DNA of 64,000 nt. It comes from Labyrinthula sp. Ha. Taxonomy: Eukaryota > Sar > Bigyra > Labyrinthulida > Labyrinthulaceae. A model generated the notes under the pieces. The model saw only the letters and a program-made list of their open reading frames with translations, searched no databases and was not told where the DNA came from. The stretch's first letter is position 1, and each line of letters begins with the position of its first letter. Location: assembly GCA_015227615.1 (NCBI GenBank), contig JAALGZ010000004.1, forward strand, positions 1,736,001 to 1,800,000. Reading direction: 5' to 3'. This document shows positions 1-12,919 of this stretch, one piece after another. The position numbers and the translations under genes were made by a program.

Positions 1-3000
1 AAATATGAACATTAACTCACTGGGAAGTTACCAGTATTATATCCGGAGGAAAGATGAAATTATATTTTAATATCTGTCCTCGTGAAGATTACTATCTATT
101 GTATTTTTCTCCTTAGCATGAACACATTTCCCTCAGGAAAGGGTTATTGGTAGAAACCATGCCGTATCGCTCATGGACTGACACCAAACCCAACTACTTA
201 GAAATAATACACAATCCATTTTTGGAGCAATGGTGTACAAAATGACATTAACCTAGCATGCTTCGAACCTTTCAAGAATCAATCAACACTTTTCAATATA
301 GTATAAGACCTACAAGATGACGCACAGCCGGCGAAGTCTACGTAACACAAAGAATGTACCCAAGCTAAATCAAGTCTGATGTAGGTTGGATTCCTCGTTT
401 AGTTGACCTGTAATTTCTTTCTACACAGTAATTACAATCAAGAGCATCCCCTTGGATAAAATTAATAGCTTGGCAATATGTGGTGCTCCTACTTATTCCT
501 ATGGTGCTTCTCATGGAGCTGTGATACTTTTTCGAGAAAAATATCAATTAGGATTCAAGTTTTAAGAGCTCTATCTCTTAAATAATGAATTATATATCTA
601 CATTACTTTTAGCAAAGTGTTACTTTAAGACCTAGCGCAACAAAAGTTACTGTATGCACTATGGAAGTTGAATTTTTGGTCTTCTATATGGATTGAACTT
701 AAGAAATACATTATCGGTTTAGCAGCATCGAATTTAATTTTTTTTGACCTATGGCTGCTTCATACGGATGTTCTGATTCCTAGTGGAACTTCTACAATCT
801 ATAGAGTTACTGTTCGAACTCTCTTGCACTCTCGTAGACTCTTTACTTCAGATTTTATTGACTGATTTAGTCTTAGATAAGTGCCCAGAATTCTTATAAA
901 TGACGACATACCTCTAGAACCCTGTCAATCATTCTAACTATAGTCTATCTATATGCCTGTATTGAATATTAATCTACACATCACCATAAAGGTAGTTATA
1001 TAAGGGTATGAACTGTGTCCCGTTCCTGATCTGAGACTACCTAAGTAGCAGTTGATTTATTCACATGTTGCTACAAGTTACTTGGGTGACAGTAGAATAG
1101 AAAGTTATTTAATCCTAGAAAACTAATGCTCAACATCGTTATATAATGGTATGCCAATGCAACTAAACAACATCTGATCCAATAGTGATACAAGTACGGA
1201 AAGGAGATGTTATTTCCTCAGACTTGAAGATATTATATACTCTCGTTGGTTGTCCCAAATAAACAAAATATCTTTTGGTAAGAATCCGTTTCCCTAATAT
1301 CCTACGAGAATGGTATCTCAGAGCCCGGTTTTCATGTTGAACTATGGCTAAAATGTCGTTGTCACAGTGTTGCATTAGATTCTTCATATGTATATGAAAT
1401 ATATTTATTTCTTGAGTTTTTGAAATATGAGGGAAATTGTAAGTGCTGAGAAAGCCATTTTATGTCATTGATTTATATTAATTTGGAATCGTACTCGCGT
1501 TAATGAGAATGTAAGCATGGACCAGGATTCCAACTGTGGACAAAAGTTATTTAACGTCATAAGGGAAATTTCATTTGAGCTCAGATACAACAAATTCCGA
1601 TAGTGCTATAGCATTATAAACCAGTTGAATTCCGATGCTCCGGTAAGACCATTTCATCTTCAGGAAGTTCTACATGTTCACCGCCAGTTCATTATTTTTG
1701 TTTAGGTAGTTTTTATAGGGGCATAATAAGTGTTTCCAAAGAAAATTTTATTTTCATGAACATATTAACTCTAAATTATACTAAGTGATGCCAGTCTGTG
1801 GGACATGTTTCAAAGCCATATTTTCACACACAGAAAATATTCTTCAGAAATCTCAAGTTCCTTCTACGGTTCATCGGTAAATCTAAGTCTCAAGGAGAGA
1901 AGGGACAATAATATTTTCTTTGGAGTTCTACAATGGAACTCTCGTATATTAAAAAAGTAAAACCGACTTGTAACCACTAACAACATAGGAATTTATTCAA
2001 AGGGTTTGATAAAATATCTCAAACTCTAATTTCAAATCTACAGGAGACAAGTTATCATTGAATGGGTTTGCATTGAGCGCCAAACTTACTGCAGTAACTA
2101 CTACGGCATCCATCCGAATCATGACTAACAGAGACATCCGATCTACCTCTTACTCTCATCATTATTGTTAATGTTACAGATCTAGGCAAGCTGCCTATTT
2201 TTTAAATCTTCACAGTAGCTAATGTATCCCAATTGTCCTGTAGAAGTGTACACGAGGTGTTGAAGAAAGAAAGTGCAAGTATATTTAAATGGTTTCCATC
2301 TATTTCTAACAAGGAGCAAACGAAACGTACAGTTATATCTTCAACAGAGAAGTATATAGCACCTTGAGATGAAACAATAAATTTGGTAGAACTGCAACAA
2401 TGAGATTTTTATAAAAATAGTACTATGTAAACATACTTGCGTATAAAGGTTAACAGGTTATTCTTTTTTATCGTGTGTTTTCTAAGCCTTCACAAATATA
2501 TATTTTTTAACCAATTCTTAAAAGCGATAGTAATACTGAAGGATATTTTTGTTATTTAATTTGGCACAGCTAGTCTGCTCAAACCTCAAATACAACTTTG
2601 GTTATTCACTTAGATTTTGGTTTAGTCCGAACGTTATGAGTAGTGACATTATTTGGAATAAAAAATTGTAATCATTTATTCTTTTTGTTTCTACAGTTTT
2701 TCGGAATTATCTTATGGTGTATTTATCTACAATAATGTCGTTAATGTTCATTCAAATCTTTGAAATCTAAACTTATAGCGGTGTGGGTTCTAATTGCCTT
2801 ATTATATGAAGCTTTTTGTAGAGTTAGTAAAATCTAGATATACAATTTCTGTGAAAAGAAAACCTTATATAGACAGATCATTATGTACAGTAACATAACA
2901 TTCAACCAATGACCGGAGCATACAAGGATCTCACTATCGTCAAGGCACAGGAGGCTTCTAAAAATCGGCTCGCGTGGTTTAATCTGTAAGAGTTATTAAG

Positions 3001-6000
3001 AAAAATTGTATTCTTGTAAGCATTCTTATTGGCACAGATTATTTTTGTATGATGAATACGTGGCAAAATATTATGGCAGATGGCTGACCTGTAGGTCTCT
3101 GATTTGATAAAATATATCAATAATAATTTGATAATGGTTTTGAATCTGATTATCAGTAGAAAAAAATGAAGCTTAGATTTTAGTAAATTATATGGTTTTA
3201 CCATGCTAATCTCTGTATTTTCACTACAACATTGAGCCACATGAACTTGACTCAAACTAAAAGAAAATCAGTTTTGTATCTTAAAAAAACCATCATAAAA
3301 TGTCAGTATTGCGCTTGGATAATCAGAGAATAAAAATTTCTTGGGCAGTTTTGTTTCTTTTCTTAGATTTTATTACAGTGGAAAAAGAAATATAAAATTT
3401 TTTCATTTAGTTAGAAACCATGGGGTATAATCTTGCAATAAGAATCAATGGGAAAACACAAGTAAGAAAATATTCATAAATTTTAGTTAAATTCAAATTT
3501 ATCACTAGTTAAGAGTCATTGCCTATTTCAAGTAATCGTCAGACCTTTTAAAAGAAATAAGAATTATCAGTCTTACGGAACACATTTCTCTCTCTCTATC
3601 TAATGTCTCTATTTGTTTAGGGTACCGGCCGGCTAAGAATGTAGTGTACAATATGAACGTTACCATATTATGGTGACCCATGGCTGCCATCGGTACACAT
3701 CTTTGATTCAGACTCTTAAGGGTCGGAGAGTGTGAATATTATGTGTGTTTGTTGATGGAAGGTGATAAATTCTTTTTGCAGATGAATCAAGGCAGTACAA
3801 ACTATGTGCTGGGTATCTTAGAATGACCCAATGTACTGTACTAATAATTGAATTTTAGACAATTTACCAGAACCCCAGGGATTTTTTATTCTATGTCTAG
3901 AGCCTAAGCTCTGCCCTTGTTTAACTCACGTCCTGTCGGTTTATTAAAAAATCTCTCATCACATGTTAAATGATGCTGAAGTTGGCGACTTACTAAGAAT
4001 CCTGGTTAGGTGAAGCTGTGGAAAAACCATTCAATCGATTAACGTAGAGTCACTGGAGATATATTTCTAGCTTTGAGTATATTCTATGGCTAGATATTTT
4101 GGGATATCGTGTTGTTTACTACTTTGGAATATAAGGTGAGTTGTGCCGACTTCCTTGTTACTTTATGACTGTCGAAGATTTTGTTCAATTCTCTACTTAT
4201 TCCAGACCGCCTATTCGATAGACATTTATTAAGCATTAAGTCCTACCATATATTGTGTGATTGTGCTTCACACACGCACCAAGTTAAATAAAACTCAAGT
4301 TTGTTATTCAAGTCTAGGTTGAGTTTAGATGATTCATATCCACTTTGATAGAATAGCTACCTTGCCTTGCCCATAATTTGATGTAGTCCCAAAAGCACCC
4401 CTTCCGAAAAAAATAAAAAACTTTATTAGCCTATAGCCTGGGAACGTAGCTAGACCTTGCAGTTATAATCGGTTTACAAGCCATTTTCAAGAATGATGTT
4501 CATAACCTGGTTCTATTAACGTTGGAGAGCATAGTTTTAGCTGATCGGCCTGATAAACACATATGGTAATCCATTTCTTAGCAGCTACCACACTTTGCTC
4601 TTTCAATACAGTTGCCCCGTTGGACTCTTTTACTCAGACTATTTTTTTGCTGATAGTTCCCTTGTTGCTTACTATAAAAGTTTTTCACCTGGCAAATTGT
4701 TCAATACTGTTAACAGAGTTTCTGTGACAAAACCCCAAAGTGTACTTCACAGAGCAAACAACTGAAGTGATAAGAAAGAAAGAGGTTGAAACTATGAATT
4801 TCCATGATTATCCTGCTGGGTATAGTCGAGATTTACGGGTAGCAAACAGCTTATTCCCCCGAGTGTCACTTGATCTTGAAACATTTTACAGGATATGCGT
4901 TTACCAGAAAAATCGATAGCTCTGAACTAGATTGTAACATTTTTCTTTCTTCAAACTCTGTTGATGGAGTCCTACTGTTGACACATTCTTGAGCTCTTTT
5001 TTTTTCGAAGCACTCGATTTTTTTTTATGAATTTTCAGGAAATTAATCGTGCTTGATTAGACCAGACAATATGAATTAGCTCATATGTAAATTTTGCCTA
5101 GAGACTATATCAGAATAAATGAAACTAGAAACATATCCAAAATATTTTCCCCTTTAGCTGAAATTTTGGCCAGAATTAATTACGTGGGCTAGTTGTACAA
5201 GTAAGGTGAAAATGTCCAGGTTTTTGTTAGGAGTTTGTTAATGTATTGTTATTGGAAGCTGCTCTATGGAAACAGAGAAACGTTACGTTCCATATTACAC
5301 TGTAGCACTTTTCCCTGCATGTGTTGATGGGCTATAGTTGGATTAAAGAATTAGTTCTTTTACGAATATATCTTTAATGAAGATAGAATGAGTCAAAACA
5401 CAAAAGTAAATGACGAAGCAATCAGTTATAAACAAGTTGATAGTCACCATACTCTACCTATTTTACAACAATAGGTTAATCACCTTTGGTAATACAGGCT
5501 CATATATCCACTAAAACTAACTTTTGGTTTTCATAGACAAAAAGGCCAAGGGGACTGTGGTCTAAAGGGATTACTAAAGTTTTCCCAAACTAAGTGAAAG
5601 CATAGGAGAGATTTGAAGGGGAAGTGGAAGTTCGGTGCTGCTGAATACCATTGGCGCTTCTTGGTGTTTCTTGGTAGTTATCGTAGTCCAAAACAACAAC
5701 TAGGGGTTACAACTTTCACAAAAGCTTTCTTATAAACGTTGAGGTTTACTATGCCAGCGGTTAACTTTAATGAGTTTAAAGCACTTGTTCTTTGTTGCAC
5801 AGGTTTATCCACACTGTTAACAACTAATCTTCCACATTTTATCTTTAAGCTTACCTAGGGCTTATGGTACTCCCTGTTTTTTTTTGCTTGGGAAAAAATT
5901 ATTTAGCCTCCATAAGCTTTTCTCTACCAAGAATCGTCTGTAGGAAGGGTATATGTTTCCAGCTTTGACTTCTTGAAAAGTTCTGTTAGGCATAGCCTCG

Positions 6001-6543
6001 GTTAAAAACCTTTGAAGATAAAAATATTAATATTTTGATAACATAAGCAATAAATATATGGAAAAAAATCATGGATATCTTATTATGTAATATAACGTTT
6101 AATCCAATACGGGAGCAAGAATTTGAACTATTAAATGTCCCTAAGTTTAGTAATGTACCATTGTTTAAATTAAAAACTATATATTTTCTTCTTTTTGATA
6201 ATATTATTTGTACTCCCTTAAAAATTAATAGAAAATCGAATGAACTTTATAATCATTTCTTTTTAGGCGGCATATTTCTAAAGTACCAAAAACCCCGATT
6301 CCAATCCCGAAACATTATTACCAAAATCATCGTGGTCATTCCCATAAATTAACTATGATTGGACAATACAGAAATTAATCGAATATAATTGGTTGGTCCA
6401 GATATAGAATTTCACCGGAGTTGCGAATCCCAAACTACCGTAAACGATAGAAAAACAGAACTTTAGTTCTTTTAAACACAAGAACAGCACAAGTAAGCAA
6501 ACAAATTAAAAATAAAATATTTTAGATTGGATATACAGATATA
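1..6543. other. A+T-rich gene-free stretch
   Basis: I see no supportable gene here. The open frames are short (longest about 117 codons, on the minus strand near 2.9-3.3 kb). They have no recognisable motif and look like chance openings in A+T-rich DNA. A 93-codon ATG frame at 6071-6352 lies just before the first gene but shows no domain. No tRNA-like or snRNA-like structure and no clear inverted or tandem repeat stood out on reading. Confidence 0.6.
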
Positions 6544-7362
6544 ATGGATCCTAGATATACATTAACTGAAGAAGAATTGTCTGTAGTTAGGAGTCTGAAA
6601 GACGTTTGTTTGAAAGAAAATGTTAAGTTTCGTTCTATTTTTGAGTTAGCTAAGTACACTTTGGTCACCAGTTCTATAAAAAATCCTGAGAAGAGACTTC
6701 AAGAGTCCTTATCCAGGTTAAAATCGAAAAGGGCTTTTGAGGAGAAGTATAAATTAGACGAGTTGAATCTCATTGACTGCGCTGATAGGATACAAACTGC
6801 TATGCCTGACTGGGCAATTCCCTGCGGTAAGATTAATGACAAACAAGTCTTGGGATACACCGCTTACTCAAGTAAAAGTTCTTTTTTCAAAGAGAAAGGG
6901 TCTTTTGAAGCTATCTGCAAACTGGAATTTTCGAGGTATGAGCTTGCTGCTGCAAATTTGGAGGAAGCAAGACAAGGGTTTTACTTACTCGGGGTTACTA
7001 AAGATCTTCCTGAGAATCCACTAAAATTTCTTAAGCCAGTTTTGAGTCTAAGAGTTTTGTTTACTAAGATGCATGCGAATAGAGTGAAAGGGTTGTTTTG
7101 GGAGGTTAAAGGGTTAGTTGGTACTTTTGCTAGTAGTTTTTCAAAAGTTGTGCCGAAGCACTTGAAGGAAAGACTATGTGTTGGAAAAGATTTTGATGGA
7201 TTGATGAAGAAATTTTCTTTAGATGAAGAAGAGCTGAAAGATAAATTACCAGGAGTTATAATAGATGGTGGAAGATATGAACAATCTTTGGTGTCATGGA
7301 TTAAAGAACGAGAAGAGCAATTTAAAAAAAGTGTCAGTATGGTTACTCTGGGAGAAGAGTAA
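6544..7362 (+). CDS. Sec14-like (CRAL-TRIO) lipid-binding protein, divergent
   Basis: This is a single-exon frame of 272 residues starting at an ATG after an A+T-rich leader. The N-terminal third (about 1-80) is helical and charged. The second half carries the pattern of a CRAL-TRIO fold. A segment near residues 155-190 resembles the hydrophobic beta-strand and helix core. It is followed by a lysine-rich stretch and the terminal LPG-x4-GG, which matches the LPxxxGG end of Sec14 lobes. Proteins of this family bind phosphatidylinositol or other hydrophobic ligands and act at membranes. The match is by pattern only and the central ligand-pocket residues are not obvious, so function is uncertain. 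The gene is convergent with the next one, with about 310 bp between stop codons. Confidence 0.5.
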   Translation: MDPRYTLTEEELSVVRSLKDVCLKENVKFRSIFELAKYTLVTSSIKNPEKRLQESLSRLKSKRAFEEKYKLDELNLIDCADRIQTAMPDWAIPCGKINDKQVLGYTAYSSKSSFFKEKGSFEAICKLEFSRYELAAANLEEARQGFYLLGVTKDLPENPLKFLKPVLSLRVLFTKMHANRVKGLFWEVKGLVGTFASSFSKVVPKHLKERLCVGKDFDGLMKKFSLDEEELKDKLPGVIIDGGRYEQSLVSWIKEREEQFKKSVSMVTLGEE

Positions 7363-7674
7363 CTTGTAAACATAGGTTTCTAGGTTAGTTTATATGAAAA
7401 TTTTTGTGTGTTTGGTCTATTGACCTTTGGAGAACTACGATCCTGATATAGATTTTTGACAAACTTACAAAATAGGGGTTGCCAAGTTTTTAGTATTTTT
7501 TCTAGGTGTATAACAGTTTTCTTAGGTTTTTGTTTAACTACAGATCTTGCCTTTTACAATTTCTTTCTTGGTCTATAAATAAATATCCCACGTTTTGAAT
7601 GTTGAAAAGAAAAGTTATTGAATTGGGGGTGGATTATTGTTTACTAGACAAGAAAGACCATGACTGTTACATTG

Positions 7675-8613
7675 CTAAACACTATCTTCATATTCGTCAG
7701 TGTTGTTGACATTAGAAGTCCATCGAGTAACTTCAGCGTCTGTGAAATATGGATCACCAATACACCAACTACCTGGACCAAAGTCAAAGTTTTCTAGATC
7801 AACTGAACACTCTTCTGAAAAGGAATCAGAGTCATCTTCACTAGAAACTGAACTCACTTCAGAGCTTGTATTACTCTCTTTATCTTCCTCAAACATTTTT
7901 TGTGTTAGTTCCTGACCAAAGAGCTTATTCTTTTCTTCCAGAGAACAATCTAGAGGATCTCTCGGATACTGAAAGATATCTGGGCACGGTGCAAAGTGTA
8001 ACAATCTGCGTTCCTTAACTACTTGGCTGACTAAACTGCTGCAAATACCTTTCATAAAATCTTCTTCAGTTTCCTCACAAAATCCGAGTAATGCTTCTTT
8101 GTATGATTTGGCTTTGAAAGGTTTCCGCAGAATAGGTCTAACAGAACACCTCTGTTGCATTGCAGTAGAAGATATACTTCTAAGTTCCATAGATTTATGT
8201 TGTTCTTTTACATCAAGATAATTTTTACTTTCAGTGTTAATCCAATCACTTGAAACAGGTCCGACACTTGTGATCATAGAACAATGAGCTTGGTTGAGAG
8301 TCAACTCCAAGGAAGAACCTCCCGTCAACTGTATTCCAAAAACTAGTTGATCATTCACCAGACTATATATGAGATTAGATATATTATATAGGTATGAAAA
8401 CAATCCAAACTCTACATACGGTGATATTGTTTCTGTGGGTGAGGTCTTAACTTCTAGCTCAACAAGTTTGTCTACTTCTTGGTGCACAAGCTTATATAAC
8501 TTGTGTACGAGAGGTGTAAATATAAGTATTGGTTTTGAACGAAAAATTTTGGTACCAAAATCAGTTGCTTGATTTAGAAAATAGTAGTTTTGAAGTAGAA
8601 GAGAGATGTCCAT
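7675..8613 (-). CDS. Unknown protein with acidic serine-rich C-terminus
   Basis: This is a 312-residue single-exon frame starting at an ATG at 8613. I do not recognise the family. The N-terminal 130 residues are hydrophobic and helical. A basic patch lies near residues 158-172. The C-terminal 70 residues are strongly acidic and serine-rich (runs of E, D and S around residues 240-275), which is typical of phosphorylated, disordered tails. The minus-strand upstream region has two CCAAT-type boxes in opposite orientations (about 8660-8690), which supports real transcription. The long frame, good codon use and convergent position against the Sec14-like gene favour a real gene. No catalytic motif, zinc ligand set or signal peptide is visible. 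Confidence 0.6.
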   Translation of the reverse strand: MDISLLLQNYYFLNQATDFGTKIFRSKPILIFTPLVHKLYKLVHQEVDKLVELEVKTSPTETISPYVEFGLFSYLYNISNLIYSLVNDQLVFGIQLTGGSSLELTLNQAHCSMITSVGPVSSDWINTESKNYLDVKEQHKSMELRSISSTAMQQRCSVRPILRKPFKAKSYKEALLGFCEETEEDFMKGICSSLVSQVVKERRLLHFAPCPDIFQYPRDPLDCSLEEKNKLFGQELTQKMFEEDKESNTSSEVSSVSSEDDSDSFSEECSVDLENFDFGPGSWCIGDPYFTDAEVTRWTSNVNNTDEYEDSV

Positions 8614-10084
8614 AACTTCTTTTCCTCTTTCTTCAATAGTTGACTGATATATATTTCAGTAAAAACTATTGGCTGAATAAACCAATGAATTAGCAGTACA
8701 CACCTCCAAGCCGCAAAAGTCTTTCTCTGCAGCAGAATACCAAGTTATGACATTACCACAGAGCACAAAGCATGAGCAGGTATGCTTTATAATACTCCTC
8801 AAGAGCGAGCATTAGTTCTATAAGCACGATTATTCACTTTTGGAACTTTGTTTTAGTGTTGACAAAACATAAATGCAGGTTCCATGTGTTCTCATTTTCG
8901 TGTCATAGAAGAATAAAGAACCTAGTCACAAGGAAACAGATATTGTGGGCAAAAGAATATCTCTAAGCGATAGAGTTACTACAGGATCACATATGTTTAA
9001 GCGAATAATAAAACTAGACACGTTGGATAAGCGTGCAGAAATTTGAAATGTGATTCAATTGGCACTGGCATTTGATACCAGGCCAAAGATGTTTTTAGAC
9101 TATTCAACTACTCTGTACCTTTACAGATTTTCAGGCATTTTAATTATCCATTTTTTTTTGTATTTGACAGAGTATTATCGTAGCTATCGATGAATGCAGC
9201 GCGATGGACGAAACTCGAATTTAGACACCAAAGAAAATAAAAGATATGGGTGCTGTACTTACAGACTTTCAGAAAACTCAGAAAAGAATTATAGGAACTT
9301 TCCTCCATGATAAAACGCGTTTCGAAGAATTAAGTCATACACCTACAACTCAGCAATGTAGAACCTATATCAAAATGTGCCATCTGAGCCCATATTCAGG
9401 GAGCCTTTATATATATATTCCATAGGAGGTTCCATTCAACTTGGCTAGTATACAACAGCTCATTAAAAGGTACGAAACTTTCTGCGGGAATCTTTTACTT
9501 TACTGCGAGGTTTGTATCACCTATGTAATCTTTCAATGCCCAAACGAGTACAAATACAAGTTTAGGATAATTTGCGCTGACCCCCGAAAGAACATCAAAT
9601 CTCTCTAAATAGATCAACAATTATATTTCACTTCATGCGAAACATAGAACTAACTATATAGCTTTCTGATTCAATCTTGAAATATACATTGCTTTTGTAT
9701 TGAGTCCAAAATTCATGCGGTTCAATTACTGCCATATGCCAACTGAAGTATCAGAAACACAAGGATGAAGGACTCCAGCTGCATCAGATAGGACCACTAA
9801 TCTGATTCAAATGATGTAAACTAAACTAATAAGGTTTTTGATCGATGTAAAAAATGTTTCAGTACTTGTTTTAAGCTTTTCATGTCTGGGCAAATTAATC
9901 TTGCGTTTTCAAACACAACTTGTACGATACAAACACGGAGATCTTTATCATTTTCAATAGATTGGCCTTCTCTCTTCCGCTCTAGCGTTCTGCAGTAGAC
10001 ATAGGTAAGAAGTTGTTTATATAAATATGTTAGTTTGAGTAAGGTAGTTAGTTTTATATGTACGGTACAAGAATATTATTCGGT
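8614..10084. other. Gene-free stretch between the unknown protein and the MULE
   Basis: Apart from the immediate upstream region of the minus-strand gene (CCAAT boxes near 8660-8690), I see no gene, RNA or repeat structure in this A+T-rich segment. It ends at the 9-bp direct repeat that bounds the MULE. Confidence 0.5.
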
Positions 10085-10093
10085 GTCAAGGCA

Positions 10094-10134
10094 GGGATCG
10101 GGTTTTTTAGAGGCCAGCCTTTGGAAGGCCACTT
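10094..10134 (+). repeat. MULE left terminal inverted repeat
   Basis: This 41-bp end pairs with the reverse complement of 12871-12910. Matches are concentrated in the inner half around the shared AGCCTT core, and a one-base gap is needed. The outer ten bases are poorly conserved, which suggests considerable age. Confidence 0.6.
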
Positions 10135-10205
10135 CCACTAAGGGAGCAGGCGGAAATCTGGTCACATGGTCCAAAATTTGTGAAAAAAAAACAAAAAAAA
10201 ACAAA

Positions 10206-12243
10206 TGGACACAAAGTCAACGAAAACAGAGGAACTAGACCTCCAACCACAGAGCCAAACGGTTCCAAATGAAGAATGGACCGTATTAAGAGGTTCCGCA
10301 CCAGAAGTTATATCTCAAACGCTTCAGGCCTATGCTGCAAACAGATTTAGATGAAAAAGAACCTCATCACACAGGTTTTCTGAGGAATACACCAAAAAGA
10401 TCTTTGGTTTCAACAACAGAATGCTAAGAAGATGTCATGTTCAATGCCTTTCTTCACCTACTTGCACTTTTGAGTTAAAAATTAAGTTTGATCTAAGCCT
10501 ATCAAAGTAGATCTTCCAAACTGAGAACCTTAAACCTTCAGGACATGAAGTTAAGTTGGATCCAAATGAAAGAAGGTTTCGATCTGATCTAAGAGAAAAT
10601 TAATTAAAAATGTTAAGGTACTTATGGCTAGCTGACACCAGCTTGGCCAGTGTTTAAGTTGTATTACAACGTGAGTTTCCAGGTGTGCAGTTCAGCAAGT
10701 CTTTAACTAAACGTGAAGTAAAAAGATTTAAAACTGAAGGAAGAAACTCTGAAGACATAAATTTAAATGTTCTAATGAAGACAGGTCAACAATATTTACA
10801 AAAAGGATTAAGAATTGAAATGTACTTTGATAATGAAGAAAGGGAAGACCAACACTAAAAGGATTAAGTTTTCAAACTAAATTACTAACAGGATTAGTTG
10901 ATCTGTACTCTGATTCAGTACAGATCGACACAACCAACGGGTTCTCTAAGTATATCTTCGCGTCAATATCTCCCATGAGATTTAAATGTTTCCTGATGAC
11001 AGTCAACTTCGGTTGCAGTCTAATGGAAACTGAGAATTATGTGGATGTAAAAACAGGCCTCACAGACCTTGAACTGAAGAAGATGAAGGTGATCATGTCC
11101 GATGGGTTACTAGCTCTGGCGAAGTCAGCCCATGACCTTGGAGCGGTTCATTTTCGCTGCGTGAAGCACCTTTTCTCTTCATTCTTATCTGGAGCCAAAG
11201 AACTTCGTGGGATGGCTTCAAGACATTCATGGATTCTCTTAACAAGCTAGTGTGTGAAGATCTAGGTTTTGAGAGTCAATTTGATGAGGTGATGTACAAT
11301 GTCATGAGTAAGTTTCAACACCCTGAGCAGCAAATATTCCTAAGAAATGTAAAGGAAAACAAAACATCCATGTGCTGGACTTTTGTTAAGAGCAACTTGA
11401 CCTTTGGACCTGTTTCAACCCAACGTGTTGAAGGATTTCATTCTAAGTTAAAAGGAAGAGGTAAACTCTCCCTGAAGCAAAAGGGATGGACCCTTGACCA
11501 ACTTGTCTCCTACCATGACAAACAAGTTGAAGACTACACCAGGTCCACCTTGAAAAAAATCTAAAAACTTGTTGCTGAAGGAGGTGATGTTTCGGATGAA
11601 GTAAGTGAAAGGTTGGCGGTGGAGTTGAAGATGATCCATGGCGGCTGCTTCTCATTGGATCAGGGTGACAAAACCCACTTGGTAATGGATAAGATGAACC
11701 GTGAGTCAAGAACTATTGAGTAGGCCATTGAAAGAGTTGATAACACCATCATTCCACGTTGTACATGCGCTTGCTGGACAAGCTTCAACCTCCTGTGCAG
11801 GTATTTCGATCGTGTTTGCATTAAGTTGGAAGTTCAATATATTCAGGAGACACATTTAATTCCCAGGTGGCATTTTGAGAACCATCCATTGTTCATCGTA
11901 GCATTGAAAGAGTTGGGAAGAGCAGAATCATCAAAAGATGATGCTCTGAACTTCAATGTTAAGGTGCCTGGCTTTAAGGATCTTTTAGTCCCCAAGAAGT
12001 TAAGAATCAGGTACTCGATGTTGCAATCCGTCTGTAAGATGCTATAGGAAGAAGCTCAGTACAGCACTGACGAGGGATGGAGAAAGGCGTACGCTGCTTG
12101 TCATACGAATGACACACGCCTTGAGAGAGAACGCCAATGTGAACTTTTTCAATGTGGACATGTCCCTTTCCAACACTCTAGGTCGACGATGCTGTCTCTA
12201 AGAAAAATAGAGGAGGAAAGGGACTGCTGTAAGGAGTCAAAGT
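10206..12243 (+). pseudogene. MULE transposase relic
   Basis: An ATG frame at 10206 runs about 49 codons before a stop. The trail then continues in other frames. Near 10375-10500 there is a Cys/His-rich piece (RCHVQC...C) like the FLYWCH/FAR1-type DNA-binding finger of MULEs. Near 10925 the frame reads VQIDTTNGFSKY, which matches the first catalytic Asp of the MULE DDE domain. At 11080-11180 it reads IMSDGLLALAKSAHDLGA followed by HFRCVKHL, the second Asp and the downstream C/H motif. After a frame change, 11229-11564 holds STQRVEGFHSKLKGRGKL, the third acidic residue region. Near 11755-11820 the CTCAC...C core of a SWIM finger survives without its usual final His. At least four breaks interrupt the frame, so no functional transposase is made. 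Confidence 0.75.
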
Positions 12244-12870
12244 AAACTCAATGTTAACAGCTAAGTAGACTTTCTCATAATACTGCTCTACTTATATTCT
12301 ACATCGAGAGTTTTCCGAATGTAATTACACCTTTAGCCCTCAGGATCTTTCCTTGTCTCAGCAACAACTTTCACTATCGGAAAGTTTTCCAAGCGCAATC
12401 ACTTCCAGTCAAATTCCTTAACCCAGCCATCATCCCAAAGACTCACTCCCTTAACCCTAATCCTTATTCTCCGAAAAATGTTTCACCCCTCTAACCCCCA
12501 TCCTTTTTTATTCTAAAATATAAAAACATAAATAGTAAATTCCTTGTTGGGTTATAAATATTTTTGCTGGGATGTTCCTTTTGTTATTTCTTTCATATAC
12601 AATGCCAACGGTTAGCTTTTCTCCGAAAAGATTAACCCTAGCTCCATGCGGAGGTTTAACTGCTTCAATATAGATTCTCTTCACTTCACTGCTAGTTTGT
12701 AAGTTTAATATATATATATCTTCTGTTCTTCCTATAAGTTAATAGAGGGGAGGTGAATTACCTTCACACATTTGGTGCTCATTTGATTTTGCTTTTCTTT
12801 TTTACTGGTTTTTCTTTTTAAGATTTTGGGTAATTGGATTATCCTATGAGATAATTCATCCAATGAAATT

Positions 12871-12910
12871 AAATGACCTTTGGAAGGCTAGCCTCCAATA
12901 ACTCTACTTC
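12871..12910 (-). repeat. MULE right terminal inverted repeat
   Basis: This is the partner of the left end. It abuts the second copy of the 9-bp direct repeat GTCAAGGCA at 12911-12919. Confidence 0.6.
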
Positions 12911-12919
12911 GTCAAGGCA

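Larger units (their letters stand above)
10094..12910 (+). mobile_element. Decayed Mutator-like (MULE) DNA transposon
   Basis: The element is bounded by a perfect 9-bp direct repeat, GTCAAGGCA, at 10085-10093 and 12911-12919. Nine bases is the classic MULE target-site duplication. The two ends form an imperfect inverted repeat of about 40 bp (10094-10134 against 12871-12910). With one single-base gap, roughly two thirds of positions match, including a shared GAGGC-Y-AGCCTT block. Between them lies a broken transposase reading on the plus strand. It shows a zinc-finger-like N-terminus, the IDTT and SDG blocks of the DDE core, and a degenerate SWIM finger. TIRs, TSD and protein all agree, so the family call is firm. 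The copy is clearly dead, with several stops and frame changes across its coding region. Confidence 0.8.

Noticed and set aside
2902-3255. 117-codon open frame on the minus strand
   Set aside because: No domain, odd composition, no neighbour or intron support. Consistent with chance in A+T-rich DNA.
6071-6352. 93-codon ATG frame on the plus strand
   Set aside because: Low-complexity A+T-driven composition and no motif. Not enough to call a gene.
6981-7373. 130-codon minus-strand frame
   Set aside because: Antisense shadow of the Sec14-like gene.
12450-12470. CCCTTAACCCTAATCC, resembling telomeric repeats
   Set aside because: Not tandem, and inside the decayed MULE. Chance similarity.
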